A stretch of DNA of 51,407 bases, from positions 1 through 51,407 of the forward strand of contig JAQZBN010000023.1 in the NCBI GenBank assembly GCA_029238935.1, read 5' to 3'. The DNA is from Herbinix sp. GTDB lineage: Bacteria > Bacillota > Clostridia > Lachnospirales > Lachnospiraceae. This document shows, piece by piece, positions 44,038 to 51,407 of the stretch. The number at the start of each line of letters is the position of its first letter. The stretch's first letter is position 1. The translations under genes and the position numbers were made by a program. The notes under the pieces are model-generated. The model had not been told where the DNA came from. It ran no database searches and saw only the letters and a list, made by a program, of their open reading frames with translations.

Positions 44038-46008
44038 TTACTCATACACATTCTTTCTATAATTAATGAAGGTAGCAATAAAATATAGAAAATATACGAA
44101 TAAGAATAAACCGATGGAGGTGGATATGGAGGTTGCCAGTATGCTTTTGGTAACGTATGCTTCTAGTATTCGGTTGATACACACGGTAATGTAAATGCTA
44201 AACGGTATGGGAAGAAGCATAGGAAATCCAAAATAAAATAGGCATTGCTTTAAAATATATCCATCCATTCTTTTTTCTTCCATTCCAAGGTTACTAAGAA
44301 CTTTATACCGAAATTTATATCGGAGGGAATCGCTTAATTGTTGAACCGCCAAAATGGTTGCGGCAACACACATAAACACCAGGCCTAAGTAGAAAAGGGA
44401 GAACGTAAATATAGTAAATATGCTTCGGTTTTCCGCCAATAAGGCACCCTTTACATAGATATCATCCCTCACAAGAAGGAGAGCTGACCCATCCTCATTC
44501 TCAATCATTCGCTCTTGATTTAATTTAGACAAACCTTCATAGTCTTGAGAGGTTGTATCACCCTCGGTATCTACAGCATAGACAAGATGCCGTATCTCCA
44601 GCGACTGTGCGATAGCGTCAGGAATCACTATAAAATAGTAAGCTCCATTGATACCCTCTAAAGCAAAATTTTCTTGTTGATATCCCTGATATTGTAAGGT
44701 TTGATCTCCTAATTTGAGTGCTAAGTTTGGAACTTTTTCGATTGCTTTTTTTACTCCCGAAACACCCTGGACTAGGAAGTGACCATTCTTTAAATTAACG
44801 TCAGGATAGTCAAGTAACTTACGAAGTTTCTGATAATCACTGTATCTCATTACGGTGTCATCTTCAAAATAAGAGCCCCCCAAGGAAGTTTGCTCTAATA
44901 TATCATAGATGGTTCTATTTCCGCTTCGGTAAATGGGATAAATTATTTCTCCCACCACAGATAAGTTTTGATGGATATATTCTTTATAAACGCGAAAGTC
45001 ATTCTGGGGAATTTCACTGCATATTGCTATATCATAGGGAGTACTGGATTCGACCTGGGTATCAAAAAATCCTTTGAATAACATACCAATGGAGAATGTT
45101 GTTAGGGTAAGGGTGAGAAGTAAGCCTAAGGTGCCTAAAGTGACTCTCATCGTATTCATCTTGGCAGACAGACTACGGACAATAAGAAATATTCCTTTCT
45201 TGTACTTTATCTTCTTATTATCAACGAACAATTTCACCAAAATGGTTGACAGAGAGATATAGAATCCGTAGATACAAATAAGGCAGCTCAGAAAGATGAG
45301 ACCGATTCTTGCCATAGTCACATTATCTTCTCCTTTGGAAAAGGTATACCATAGGAGCCATCCTCCCAAACCTCCCATGAGTAATGAGGTGATAAAGATA
45401 ATAAAACTTCCCTTTACATTTTTAAACTTCATGGTTTCATTTTTCTTATCGGCATAGAGGAGTTGGTAAACTTTCATTTTGCTTAATTTCCGTTTTGAAC
45501 GAAGCAGTGAGAAGGTATATATCATGCATACATGAAGAAGGGTTAAAAGCAGAGCCTTTATAGAAAAGGTGATTTTCACTTGGTAACTGGCTTCAAAGAT
45601 ATGCATGATAATAAGGGTAAGTAATTGATATAGGAAGGACCCTGCTATGAAACTAAGAAAAAAGGAAATGGACCCCATAATCATATTTTCTCTCAGGAAA
45701 AGCTGTGATATTGCCCGATTACTGATACCTAAAGTCATGTAAATACCAAATTCTTTACTGCGTCTTTGCAGCATGAAGTTATTCATATAATGAACCAGCC
45801 AGGCACAGACAAAAACAATTACAGCAGAAACCGTTGCGATCGCATATTTTATGGTTTTCATTAAATCATTGAGCATTAAGATATCTTCGGAAAAAATGAT
45901 CATATTAAAGGCATACAGCAGAGAGAAAATAAGGGTGACGCTTAAAATGTAGATTCCATAATCTTTCATGGAGCGTTTGGCATTACGCAGGGCCAGTTTA
46001 TTTAGCAT
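44038..46008 (-). CDS. BceB-type FtsX-like permease (peptide antibiotic detoxification)
   Basis: 656 residues from the ATG at 46008, 10 nt after GGGAGGTGAGG; the GTG at 46020 overlaps that site. Ten membrane helices, four before, four around and two after a large extracellular domain between helices 7 and 8 (about 310-520; SSTPYDIAICSEIPQNDFRV onward). RRSKEFGIYMTLGISNRAIS is the FtsX motif. The layout is that of BceB, which senses and strips cell-wall-acting peptides such as bacitracin from their lipid target and signals to a BceS-type kinase. The ATPase, kinase and regulator follow upstream in the same direction. Confidence 0.9.
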   Translation of the reverse strand: MLNKLALRNAKRSMKDYGIYILSVTLIFSLLYAFNMIIFSEDILMLNDLMKTIKYAIATVSAVIVFVCAWLVHYMNNFMLQRRSKEFGIYMTLGISNRAISQLFLRENMIMGSISFFLSFIAGSFLYQLLTLIIMHIFEASYQVKITFSIKALLLTLLHVCMIYTFSLLRSKRKLSKMKVYQLLYADKKNETMKFKNVKGSFIIFITSLLMGGLGGWLLWYTFSKGEDNVTMARIGLIFLSCLICIYGFYISLSTILVKLFVDNKKIKYKKGIFLIVRSLSAKMNTMRVTLGTLGLLLTLTLTTFSIGMLFKGFFDTQVESSTPYDIAICSEIPQNDFRVYKEYIHQNLSVVGEIIYPIYRSGNRTIYDILEQTSLGGSYFEDDTVMRYSDYQKLRKLLDYPDVNLKNGHFLVQGVSGVKKAIEKVPNLALKLGDQTLQYQGYQQENFALEGINGAYYFIVIPDAIAQSLEIRHLVYAVDTEGDTTSQDYEGLSKLNQERMIENEDGSALLLVRDDIYVKGALLAENRSIFTIFTFSLFYLGLVFMCVAATILAVQQLSDSLRYKFRYKVLSNLGMEEKRMDGYILKQCLFYFGFPMLLPIPFSIYITVCINRILEAYVTKSILATSISTSIGLFLFVYFLYFIATFINYRKNVYE

Positions 46009-46765
46009 CGGAATCCTCACCTCCCAGAAGTGTCACAGTATCTAGAATTTCCTGAAAGAAGTCCTTCCTGGATTGATTTCCTCGGTGAATTTCATTGAAT
46101 AACGTTCCGTCTTTTAAGAATAAAATTCTTCTACAATAACTGGCGGAAAAAACATCGTGAGTTACCATTAAAATCGTAGCGTCCATCTGCTGATTCATAT
46201 TACTTAGTGTATCTAACAGAATTCCGGCAGATTTTGAATCCAGTGCCCCGGTTGGTTCATCTGCAAGAATAAGCTTGGGTTCGTTGATTAGAGCCCTGGC
46301 ACAGGCACATCTCTGTTTTTGTCCACCCGATACCTCATAAGGAAATTTGTTAAGGATATCACCGATGCCCAGCTTTACAGCTATATTTTTCACCTTTGAT
46401 TCAAGAGCTTTTGTATCTTGTTTTGCTATCGTTGGGGCCAAAGCAATATTCTCTTCAAGAGTAAGAGTATCTAGCAGATTAAAATCTTGAAAGATAAATC
46501 CAAGGTTTTGTTGGCGAAACCTAGCTAACTCATGATCTCGCAACTGAGTGATATCCGATCCATCCAAATAGATATGTCCCGCGGTAACTGTATCAATCGT
46601 TGCGATACAGTTTAATAGAGTACTTTTTCCGCTTCCCGAAGCTCCCATAATACCTACAAACTCACCTTGGTGGATAGTAAAGGATATTCGGTTGATTGCT
46701 TTTGTCATAATTGTTTTTGTACCATAATATTTTTCTAAATTCTCTATTTGCAATAATGCGTCCAT
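45998..46765 (-). CDS. BceA-type ABC transporter ATPase
   Basis: 255 residues. Walker A GASGSGKST (about 40-48), Q-loop near FIFQDFNLLD, signature VSGGQKQR (about 144-151), Walker B LILADEPTGALD (about 162-173), His switch MVTHDV. This is the MacB/BceA group. It overlaps the permease gene by 11 bp. It powers the BceB partner. A candidate BceR box and promoter lie directly in front of it, so ATPase and permease form the inducible unit. Confidence 0.93.
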   Translation of the reverse strand: MDALLQIENLEKYYGTKTIMTKAINRISFTIHQGEFVGIMGASGSGKSTLLNCIATIDTVTAGHIYLDGSDITQLRDHELARFRQQNLGFIFQDFNLLDTLTLEENIALAPTIAKQDTKALESKVKNIAVKLGIGDILNKFPYEVSGGQKQRCACARALINEPKLILADEPTGALDSKSAGILLDTLSNMNQQMDATILMVTHDVFSASYCRRILFLKDGTLFNEIHRGNQSRKDFFQEILDTVTLLGGEDSDAK

Positions 46766-46841
46766 CGAAAGATGCTCCCTTCTTTTTATCGATAAAAATA
46801 TCTTTGCCGGATTAGGATAAAGTTCTATCGAATTTAGATGT

Positions 46842-46887
46842 AGTATAACAGACCTTTCATCACTTTTTTACTTACAGTTTTGTAAGT
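46842..46887 (-). promoter_or_regulatory. BceR-type box and promoter of the BceAB genes
   Basis: ACTTACA-N4-TGTAAGT (46870-46887) contains TTACA-N4-TGTAA, matching the TNACA-N4-TGTAA motif described for BceR/PsdR-type regulators. It overlaps the end of the kinase gene. A -10 box TATACT lies at 46842-46847, with no good -35, as expected for an activated promoter. Confidence 0.7.
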
Positions 46888-47903
46888 ACCTGGGATACTT
46901 CAGCCGTGAGTTTTCCGATGGGAAAGAATAGGGTGATCCTCGTGTACTGATCTTTCTCTGACATGGCATAAATTATAAGCCCTAACTTATCGCATAATTT
47001 TTTACATAGATATAATCCAAGACCGGTAGACTGTATATTGGAGCGGTTTGTTCCGGTAAATCCTTTTTCGAATATTCTTGGTAGATCAGAAGCTAAAATT
47101 CCGATACCATTATCTTCAATCGATAAGAGAACCCCTTGATCTGTTGTTTTCGAATCGATATGGATACGTGAATTTTCTTCCCGGCGGTATTTGATTGCGT
47201 TGGTTATAATTTGGCTTATGATATAATGCAGCCATTTTTCATCCGTCCAAACCTTGTCCTGTATTTCCTCGATTTGCAGGGAGATATGATGATCCATCAA
47301 GGTTGTTCTTTGGCTTAGAAGGACAGATTGAACAATATCATAAAGGGATACCTGTTTAATAAAATAATCCTGTTCAACCGTCTCACTTCGGGCATAATAC
47401 AGGGTTTGTTCAACCAGATAATAGATTCTATGCAATTCCTGCGAAATACGTTTCGTTTCCTCAGTTTTATGGTTATCACAGATTAACTGGATTGCGGTAA
47501 TTGGTGATTTGATTTCATGAATCCATTTTTCTATGTATTCCTTATAAGAGCTTTGCGCTTCCCTTGCCTTTCCAACTTCCTCAGTCATAGATTTTGCTGC
47601 ATCCCGAAGCAAGCTATAGTATACCTTCTCCAATTGGCTAGACGGTTTTTGCAGTACTTCAAAAATGAGATATTTTTGATCCAGCTCAGCTATAGCCTGA
47701 TACATAGCATTATGCTTACGCTTTATTTGATGATACTCTATTGTTAGATATGCTCCCAATAGGAAAGTCCAACATAAAAGAATTAGGACAACTGCACTGT
47801 TGGGTAATCCCATTATCTTTAAAAACAAGACCAATCCAATGACACAAAACAAATGTAGTATCAGAAGGGATATTTTTTCGCTAATAAATGCAATTAAATT
47901 CAT
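46872..47903 (-). CDS. BceS-type intramembrane-sensing histidine kinase
   Basis: 343 residues. Two membrane helices within residues 1-55 with almost no outside loop (LILHLFCVIGLVLFLKIMGL, VVLILLCWTFLLGAYLTIEY), so it does not sense ligand itself. The H box is KWIHEIKSPITAIQLI (phospho-His about 128); N box NAIKYR; G boxes IEDNGIGI and GTNRSNIQSTGLGLYL. Such kinases read the activity of their BceAB transporter. It overlaps the response regulator gene by 4 bp. Confidence 0.92.
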   Translation of the reverse strand: MNLIAFISEKISLLILHLFCVIGLVLFLKIMGLPNSAVVLILLCWTFLLGAYLTIEYHQIKRKHNAMYQAIAELDQKYLIFEVLQKPSSQLEKVYYSLLRDAAKSMTEEVGKAREAQSSYKEYIEKWIHEIKSPITAIQLICDNHKTEETKRISQELHRIYYLVEQTLYYARSETVEQDYFIKQVSLYDIVQSVLLSQRTTLMDHHISLQIEEIQDKVWTDEKWLHYIISQIITNAIKYRREENSRIHIDSKTTDQGVLLSIEDNGIGILASDLPRIFEKGFTGTNRSNIQSTGLGLYLCKKLCDKLGLIIYAMSEKDQYTRITLFFPIGKLTAEVSQVLTKL

Positions 47904-48574
47904 AAGTAGTTCCCTCTCCGAATTCGATAGCCTAATCTGGGAACAGTCTCAATAAAGTCAGGATGCCCGATGTCGGATAGTCTTTTTCTAAGTCTTGATA
48001 GATTTACATTAAAGATATTTTCATCCACATAGAGTTTATTCTCCCAAAGATATTCGATAAACTCATCCTTGGGTACGGTACGATCTTTGTTCAAAAATAA
48101 ACAGGATAGTAGTTTCATTTCATTTTTTGATAATTCGAGAACCTCATTCTTAAGCTTTAACTGTCCCTTTACAATGTTAAGAACAGCATCACCCAATACC
48201 AGTTCTTCCGTGCAATTCGTCGTATTGCGTTCCAGCATTCTTTTCACTTTTGCAAGTAATACAGGAAGACTGTAAGGTTTCCGAAGATAATCATCCCCAC
48301 CAAGGGCAATTGCGCAGAGTTCGTCCTTCTCGCTATCCCTTCCGGTTACAAATAGGATGGGGATCTGTGAGGTTTCTCTAATCTTTTTACATATGGAAAA
48401 CCCATCACCCTCCTGTAGATTGATATCTAGAAGTACAGCGTCTGCTTTTTCTGCCAGCTGATCTACGTTTTTGATATCCACGGGGCAAATAGTAAAAAAT
48501 CCGTTCAACTCGAAATAGCTAGAAACTTCTTTACGAATATTCTCGTTGTCTTCGATAATTAAAACAGTAGACAT
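47900..48574 (-). CDS. BceR-type OmpR-family response regulator
   Basis: 224 residues. The receiver has IIEDNENIRK, phospho-Asp in VLLDINLQEGDGF (about residue 50), FVTGRDSE and the Lys of YLRKPY. The C-terminal winged helix runs from about 125 (LSKNEMKLLSCLFLNKDRTV, DENIFNVNLSRLRKRL, ETVPRLGYR). Expected to bind the box at 46870-46887 and switch on the BceAB genes. First gene of the kinase/regulator pair. Confidence 0.93.
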   Translation of the reverse strand: MSTVLIIEDNENIRKEVSSYFELNGFFTICPVDIKNVDQLAEKADAVLLDINLQEGDGFSICKKIRETSQIPILFVTGRDSEKDELCAIALGGDDYLRKPYSLPVLLAKVKRMLERNTTNCTEELVLGDAVLNIVKGQLKLKNEVLELSKNEMKLLSCLFLNKDRTVPKDEFIEYLWENKLYVDENIFNVNLSRLRKRLSDIGHPDFIETVPRLGYRIRRGNYL

Positions 48575-48782
48575 AATCCTCCACTCCTATCGTATAACCA
48601 TAGATTGAAATATTTTTATCAGTGTACTACGAATTTGCTGGAATTACAATAAAAGGTGAGTATAGGAAAATCTTAATTTTTTACATCACTATATATAAAA
48701 ATGTCATGGAATGTTCAGGTTAAGAAAAATATGGTAGAATATCAATTACAGTATTTTAAAGCGAAGGAGGGCGGGGTGTTAC

Positions 48783-49487
48783 ATGCTTCATATCGCAATT
48801 TATGATCATTCCATTCAGAGCAGTTCCAAACTGGAATCTTGTTTAAAAAGAATTGAAGAGATGTTTGATGAGAAAATGGAGATCGATATATTTTGTTCCA
48901 GTACCGAATTCTATCAGTATTTTAAGTCGAAATACTATGATGCGGTGTATCTGGAGATAGAATTAAATAATGAGGACGGTATTACAGTTGGTAAAACGAT
49001 CAGAGATCAATTAGGCAATGACAAGATACAGATTATCTATATGTCCAGTAGTGAGCCATATGCAACGAGGGTTATTAAAACAAGACCAATGGATTTATTA
49101 ATGAAACCTCTTACATTCGTACAAATATTAGAAAGTATCCAGACAGTAAAGCGGTTAAACAAGCAGCAGGATGATTACTTTGAATTTAAAGCAGGCTATA
49201 CCAGCTATAAGATTCCATTTCATGAAATACTTTATTTTGAAAATTCTAGCCGTAAGATAAAAATTTTGACCAAAAATTTCACTAGCTGCTTTTATGGATC
49301 CATGGATTCCGTACAAGAAGCAACTCGTTTTTATAATTTTATACAAATACATAAATCTTATTTGGTAAATAGCGACTATATACAAAAGTATGAATATCAT
49401 CAGGTCACCCTATCAAATGGCGAAGTTTTACCGATTAGTCAACCGAACCGCAAAAGAATTCGGATGCAAAGATTACATTTTGAATAA
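48783..49487 (+). CDS. LytTR response regulator with Glu at the phosphorylation site
   Basis: 234 residues. The receiver-like domain (1-115) is degenerate: the phospho-acceptor position reads AVYLEIELNNEDG, with Glu58 in place of Asp, and the acidic pair is a single Asp (IAIYDHS). The Ser/Thr and Lys switch residues (YMSSSEP, LMKPLT) remain. Residues about 130-234 are a LytTR DNA-binding domain (YTSYKIPFHEILYFENSSRK, FIQIHKSYLVNSDYIQ, NGEVLPISQPNRKRI). Start after GGAGGGCGG. No kinase gene is adjacent. The Glu could mimic permanent phosphorylation; two GNAT genes follow in the same direction. Confidence 0.85.
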   Translation: MLHIAIYDHSIQSSSKLESCLKRIEEMFDEKMEIDIFCSSTEFYQYFKSKYYDAVYLEIELNNEDGITVGKTIRDQLGNDKIQIIYMSSSEPYATRVIKTRPMDLLMKPLTFVQILESIQTVKRLNKQQDDYFEFKAGYTSYKIPFHEILYFENSSRKIKILTKNFTSCFYGSMDSVQEATRFYNFIQIHKSYLVNSDYIQKYEYHQVTLSNGEVLPISQPNRKRIRMQRLHFE

Positions 49488-49518
49488 GGGATGAGGTAGA
49501 ACCGGAAAGGAGAACGAA

Positions 49519-50385
49519 ATGATTAAGGAATGTAATATTGATCAATTATCTGATATTGTTCAGATAGCGTTTAAACGAAATAATATACCCGAAAGTAATT
49601 CTGCATTTTGCTTTAAAGACTACGCTGCAATTTGGGATGACTTCTCTTATTTGATAAACAACAAACAAAGTTTGATGGTAGGTTATTTTGAGCAGGATGA
49701 ACTGATTGGGGTTACTGGGATCTTTGTTGATGTAGAAAAAAAATCAGCTGATTGGGTTGGGCCATTTATTGAGCAAGGGGATTTTCTTACCATAGCAAAT
49801 GCGATGCTTGCCTATGTTGAGCATCGGTTACAGAATGTAGACACTTACCATTTTTTCTTTCATAATAAAAATATAGCGTATAAAGCTTTTATGGAAGAGA
49901 ATAACATAAGATACGTTACAAATGAGTATAGCCTTATACTTCATCGACAGAATGATGTGATAATTTTAAGTGATCCTATTGTGGAAGCCTTACCGATAAG
50001 GTTCAAGGAAAAAGTGAAAGCAAAGCATAATGAACTATACCAGGATTGCTTTCTATCGGGGGAGGAAATGATCGATTCGGGAGTGGCTGGAAGAAAGGTT
50101 CTATGTATTACAAAACAAGAAGAGTTAGTTGGATACGGAACATACCATGTATTAAAAAATTTAAATCGTGCGGCAATTGATATTCTATGTGTGTTGCCTG
50201 AATATCAAGCTTGTGGGTATGAAGAGTCTCTTTTGGGCGAGATGATTCGGAATATCTTCCATGATCGGGAAATCAATATCATTGGCCTGGTGTTGGAGAC
50301 AAAGGATATCTATTTGATAGAGATTTGTCAGAAACTAAAGTTTGAGATTACAGCTGAGAATTGTTCGTACGAGCGAAAGGTCTAA
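49519..50385 (+). CDS. GNAT-family acetyltransferase, two-domain
   Basis: 288 residues. An N-terminal GNAT-like half (SLMVGYFEQDELIGVTGIFV, then ADWVGPFIEQGDFLTIANAM) and a C-terminal half (KVLCITKQEELVGYGTYHVL, AAIDILCVLPEYQACGYEES, FHDREINIIGLVLETKD). The acetyl-CoA loop, YQACGYEESLL, departs from the consensus Q/R-xx-G-x-G/A. Start after AAAGGAG, 32 nt after the LytTR gene, so probably co-transcribed with it. Substrate unknown. Confidence 0.75.
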   Translation: MIKECNIDQLSDIVQIAFKRNNIPESNSAFCFKDYAAIWDDFSYLINNKQSLMVGYFEQDELIGVTGIFVDVEKKSADWVGPFIEQGDFLTIANAMLAYVEHRLQNVDTYHFFFHNKNIAYKAFMEENNIRYVTNEYSLILHRQNDVIILSDPIVEALPIRFKEKVKAKHNELYQDCFLSGEEMIDSGVAGRKVLCITKQEELVGYGTYHVLKNLNRAAIDILCVLPEYQACGYEESLLGEMIRNIFHDREINIIGLVLETKDIYLIEICQKLKFEITAENCSYERKV

Positions 50386-50423
50386 TAGATTGTGTAATAG
50401 ATTTTTAACAGAGCGAAAGGGAT

Positions 50424-50446
50424 GGAAATCAATGATAAAGATTTCC
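50424..50446 (+). terminator. Possible terminator between the two GNAT genes
   Basis: GGAAATC pairs with GATTTCC around a 9-nt loop, then CCTAG and five T. Weak; it lies close before the ribosome site of the next gene and could attenuate it. Confidence 0.4.
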
Positions 50447-50472
50447 CCTAGTTTTTGATAAGGAGAATAGAT

Positions 50473-51279
50473 ATGTTAATAGAGGATTTTAACCGATTGA
50501 AAGAAGGAGCAAAGTGTTTTCTTTACCATTCCTTTGAATATGTAGACTATGATGATGTGAAGGATTATAAAATCCTGCAAGAGGATGAGAAACTTATCTT
50601 ACTTTATAGCGTAATACCGAAAAATGGTTATAAAAAGATATACTGGGCAGCCAATGGAGTGAAAGAATTAGGGCAGGCAATTGCTTCCTTGGGAAAGAAT
50701 ATCGTCTTTACCTTTATTCCGCTGGATTTTAGGAATGACCTGATACAACAGGGCTTTACAGATTATGCAATGTTTCGGGAGTATTGGATCGAAGATATCA
50801 ACAGCATAGAAGGAGATGGCGATTACAAGTTTTTAAAAGAAGAAGAAAGTGAGCAGGCTGCAAAAGTAACCCAGTCCTGCAGGTTACAAAGCAGAGGATT
50901 TTTGGGAGAACAGGAAAGCTTTTTTAGGGAGTGGATTAGTAATCAAGAACCTGGAGCTGTGAACTGTGGCTGTAAAAATTGCTGTGTTCTAATTCATAAA
51001 ATAGAACAAAAGATCGTAGGTGTAGCTTGTGTAGCAGTATATGGACAGGATAGCAAGAAGGGACCAGTCCTTTGGCTTAGGGAGATCGCCGTAATGCCGG
51101 AATATCAAGGGAAGGGATTAGGACGAAAGCTCATCCGCCAGGCAATCCAATATGGAAAAGAGAATGGTGCGAAAAGAGCATTTTTGATGGCGGATGATTG
51201 TAATCATAATGCAATTCGTCTATATGAAAGTATCGGTTTTGTTCCGAATGATGATATTGAGATTAATATGATGAGCTAA
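50473..51279 (+). CDS. GNAT-family acetyltransferase
   Basis: 268 residues from the ATG at 50473, 8 nt after AAGGAG. The C-terminal half is a canonical GNAT: LWLREIAVMPEYQGKGLGRK holds beta-4 and the acetyl-CoA loop (QGKGLG), followed by AIQYGKENGAKRAFL and AIRLYESIGFVPND. The N-terminal 120 residues are a second, divergent domain. NCGCKNCCV (about 163-171) has four closely spaced Cys that might bind metal. Substrate unknown. Confidence 0.82.
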   Translation: MLIEDFNRLKEGAKCFLYHSFEYVDYDDVKDYKILQEDEKLILLYSVIPKNGYKKIYWAANGVKELGQAIASLGKNIVFTFIPLDFRNDLIQQGFTDYAMFREYWIEDINSIEGDGDYKFLKEEESEQAAKVTQSCRLQSRGFLGEQESFFREWISNQEPGAVNCGCKNCCVLIHKIEQKIVGVACVAVYGQDSKKGPVLWLREIAVMPEYQGKGLGRKLIRQAIQYGKENGAKRAFLMADDCNHNAIRLYESIGFVPNDDIEINMMS

Positions 51280-51309
51280 ATATACATAAAAAACGCTGCA
51301 AACAAGCCG

Positions 51310-51407
51310 TGATATGCTCCCTTATAGGTAGACAAGTAAAATAATAAAACTTGTCACTTAGGAGGGAGCATATTTTTTATGGGAAGAAAATCAATGTTTT
51401 CTTTTGA
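51310..51407 (+). mobile_element. Left end of an IS3-like insertion sequence (cut by window end)
   Basis: It begins with TGATATGCTCCCTTATAGG, a terminal-repeat-like end. ATATGCTCCCT (51312-51322) is complementary to AGGGAGCATAT (51363-51373), and GACAAGT to ACTTGTC further inside, followed by a T run. A reading frame starting MGRKSMFSF, typical of IS3-type OrfA, opens at 51379. The right end is outside the window. Confidence 0.65.
51379..51407 (+). CDS. Transposase OrfA, first nine codons (partial)
   Basis: ATG followed by GRKSMFSF, which resembles the start of IS3-family helix-turn-helix OrfA proteins. Its likely ribosome site GGAGGG (51361-51366) is buried in the hairpin stem described for this IS end. 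Continues beyond the window. Confidence 0.6.

Overview
The window looks like a chromosomal segment of a low-GC Gram-positive anaerobe, most likely a plant-polysaccharide-degrading Lachnospiraceae (Clostridium/Lachnoclostridium phytofermentans type). This is inferred from the AT-rich sequence, strong AGGAGG-type ribosome sites, TTG/GTG starts, an oxygen-sensitive glycyl radical enzyme, sugar ABC importers without their own ATPase, Bce-type peptide defence genes and the integrase family. No taxonomic marker longer than the 23S rRNA tail is present.

Layout. 1-545: end of an rRNA operon (23S 3' end, no 5S after it), tRNA-Asn and tRNA-Cys. 521-2154: a decayed integrative element in tRNA-Cys with both att repeats, integrase arm-site repeats, a broken tyrosine recombinase and an XRE regulator; a third arm-site copy lies at 7878. 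2356-9257: accessory genes, namely a heterodimeric ABC exporter behind a leader-peptide attenuator, an ECF sigma factor with a carboxymuconolactone-decarboxylase-like partner, a methyltransferase and a GNAT.

9659-33100 is the centrepiece, apparently one carbohydrate utilisation locus. An AraC regulator diverges from a glycyl radical enzyme (GRE) activase and an unusual GRE, followed by two Gfo/Idh/MocA dehydrogenases. A GntR/LacI regulator then diverges from a long operon encoding two solute-binding proteins (one fused to carbohydrate-binding-like domains), two permease pairs, an NHL/TPR surface protein, a Yip1-like membrane protein, a DUF5696 lipoprotein and a GH76 alpha-1,6-mannanase-like lipoprotein. 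The model is outside-cell glycan cutting, import of an unusual sugar, oxidation by the dehydrogenases and radical C-O or C-C cleavage by the GRE. The GRE keeps the thiyl cysteine, radical glycine and putative hydroxyl-binding His/Asp, but has Trp where dehydratases have the catalytic Glu (GC-N-W instead of GC-V-E), so its reaction is not predictable from known families.

33620-40366: housekeeping genes (pyrophosphatase, diacylglycerol kinase-like, PadR pair, rpsF-ssb-rpsR) and an orphan sugar-binding protein. 40484-51279: GNAT acetyltransferases (one behind a second leader-peptide attenuator), a NeuD-like acyltransferase, a complete BceRS-BceAB-type module with a recognisable BceR box, and a LytTR regulator whose phospho-acceptor Asp is Glu. 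The window ends in the left end of an IS3-like insertion sequence.

All gene functions are assigned by reading motifs; no database search was possible.
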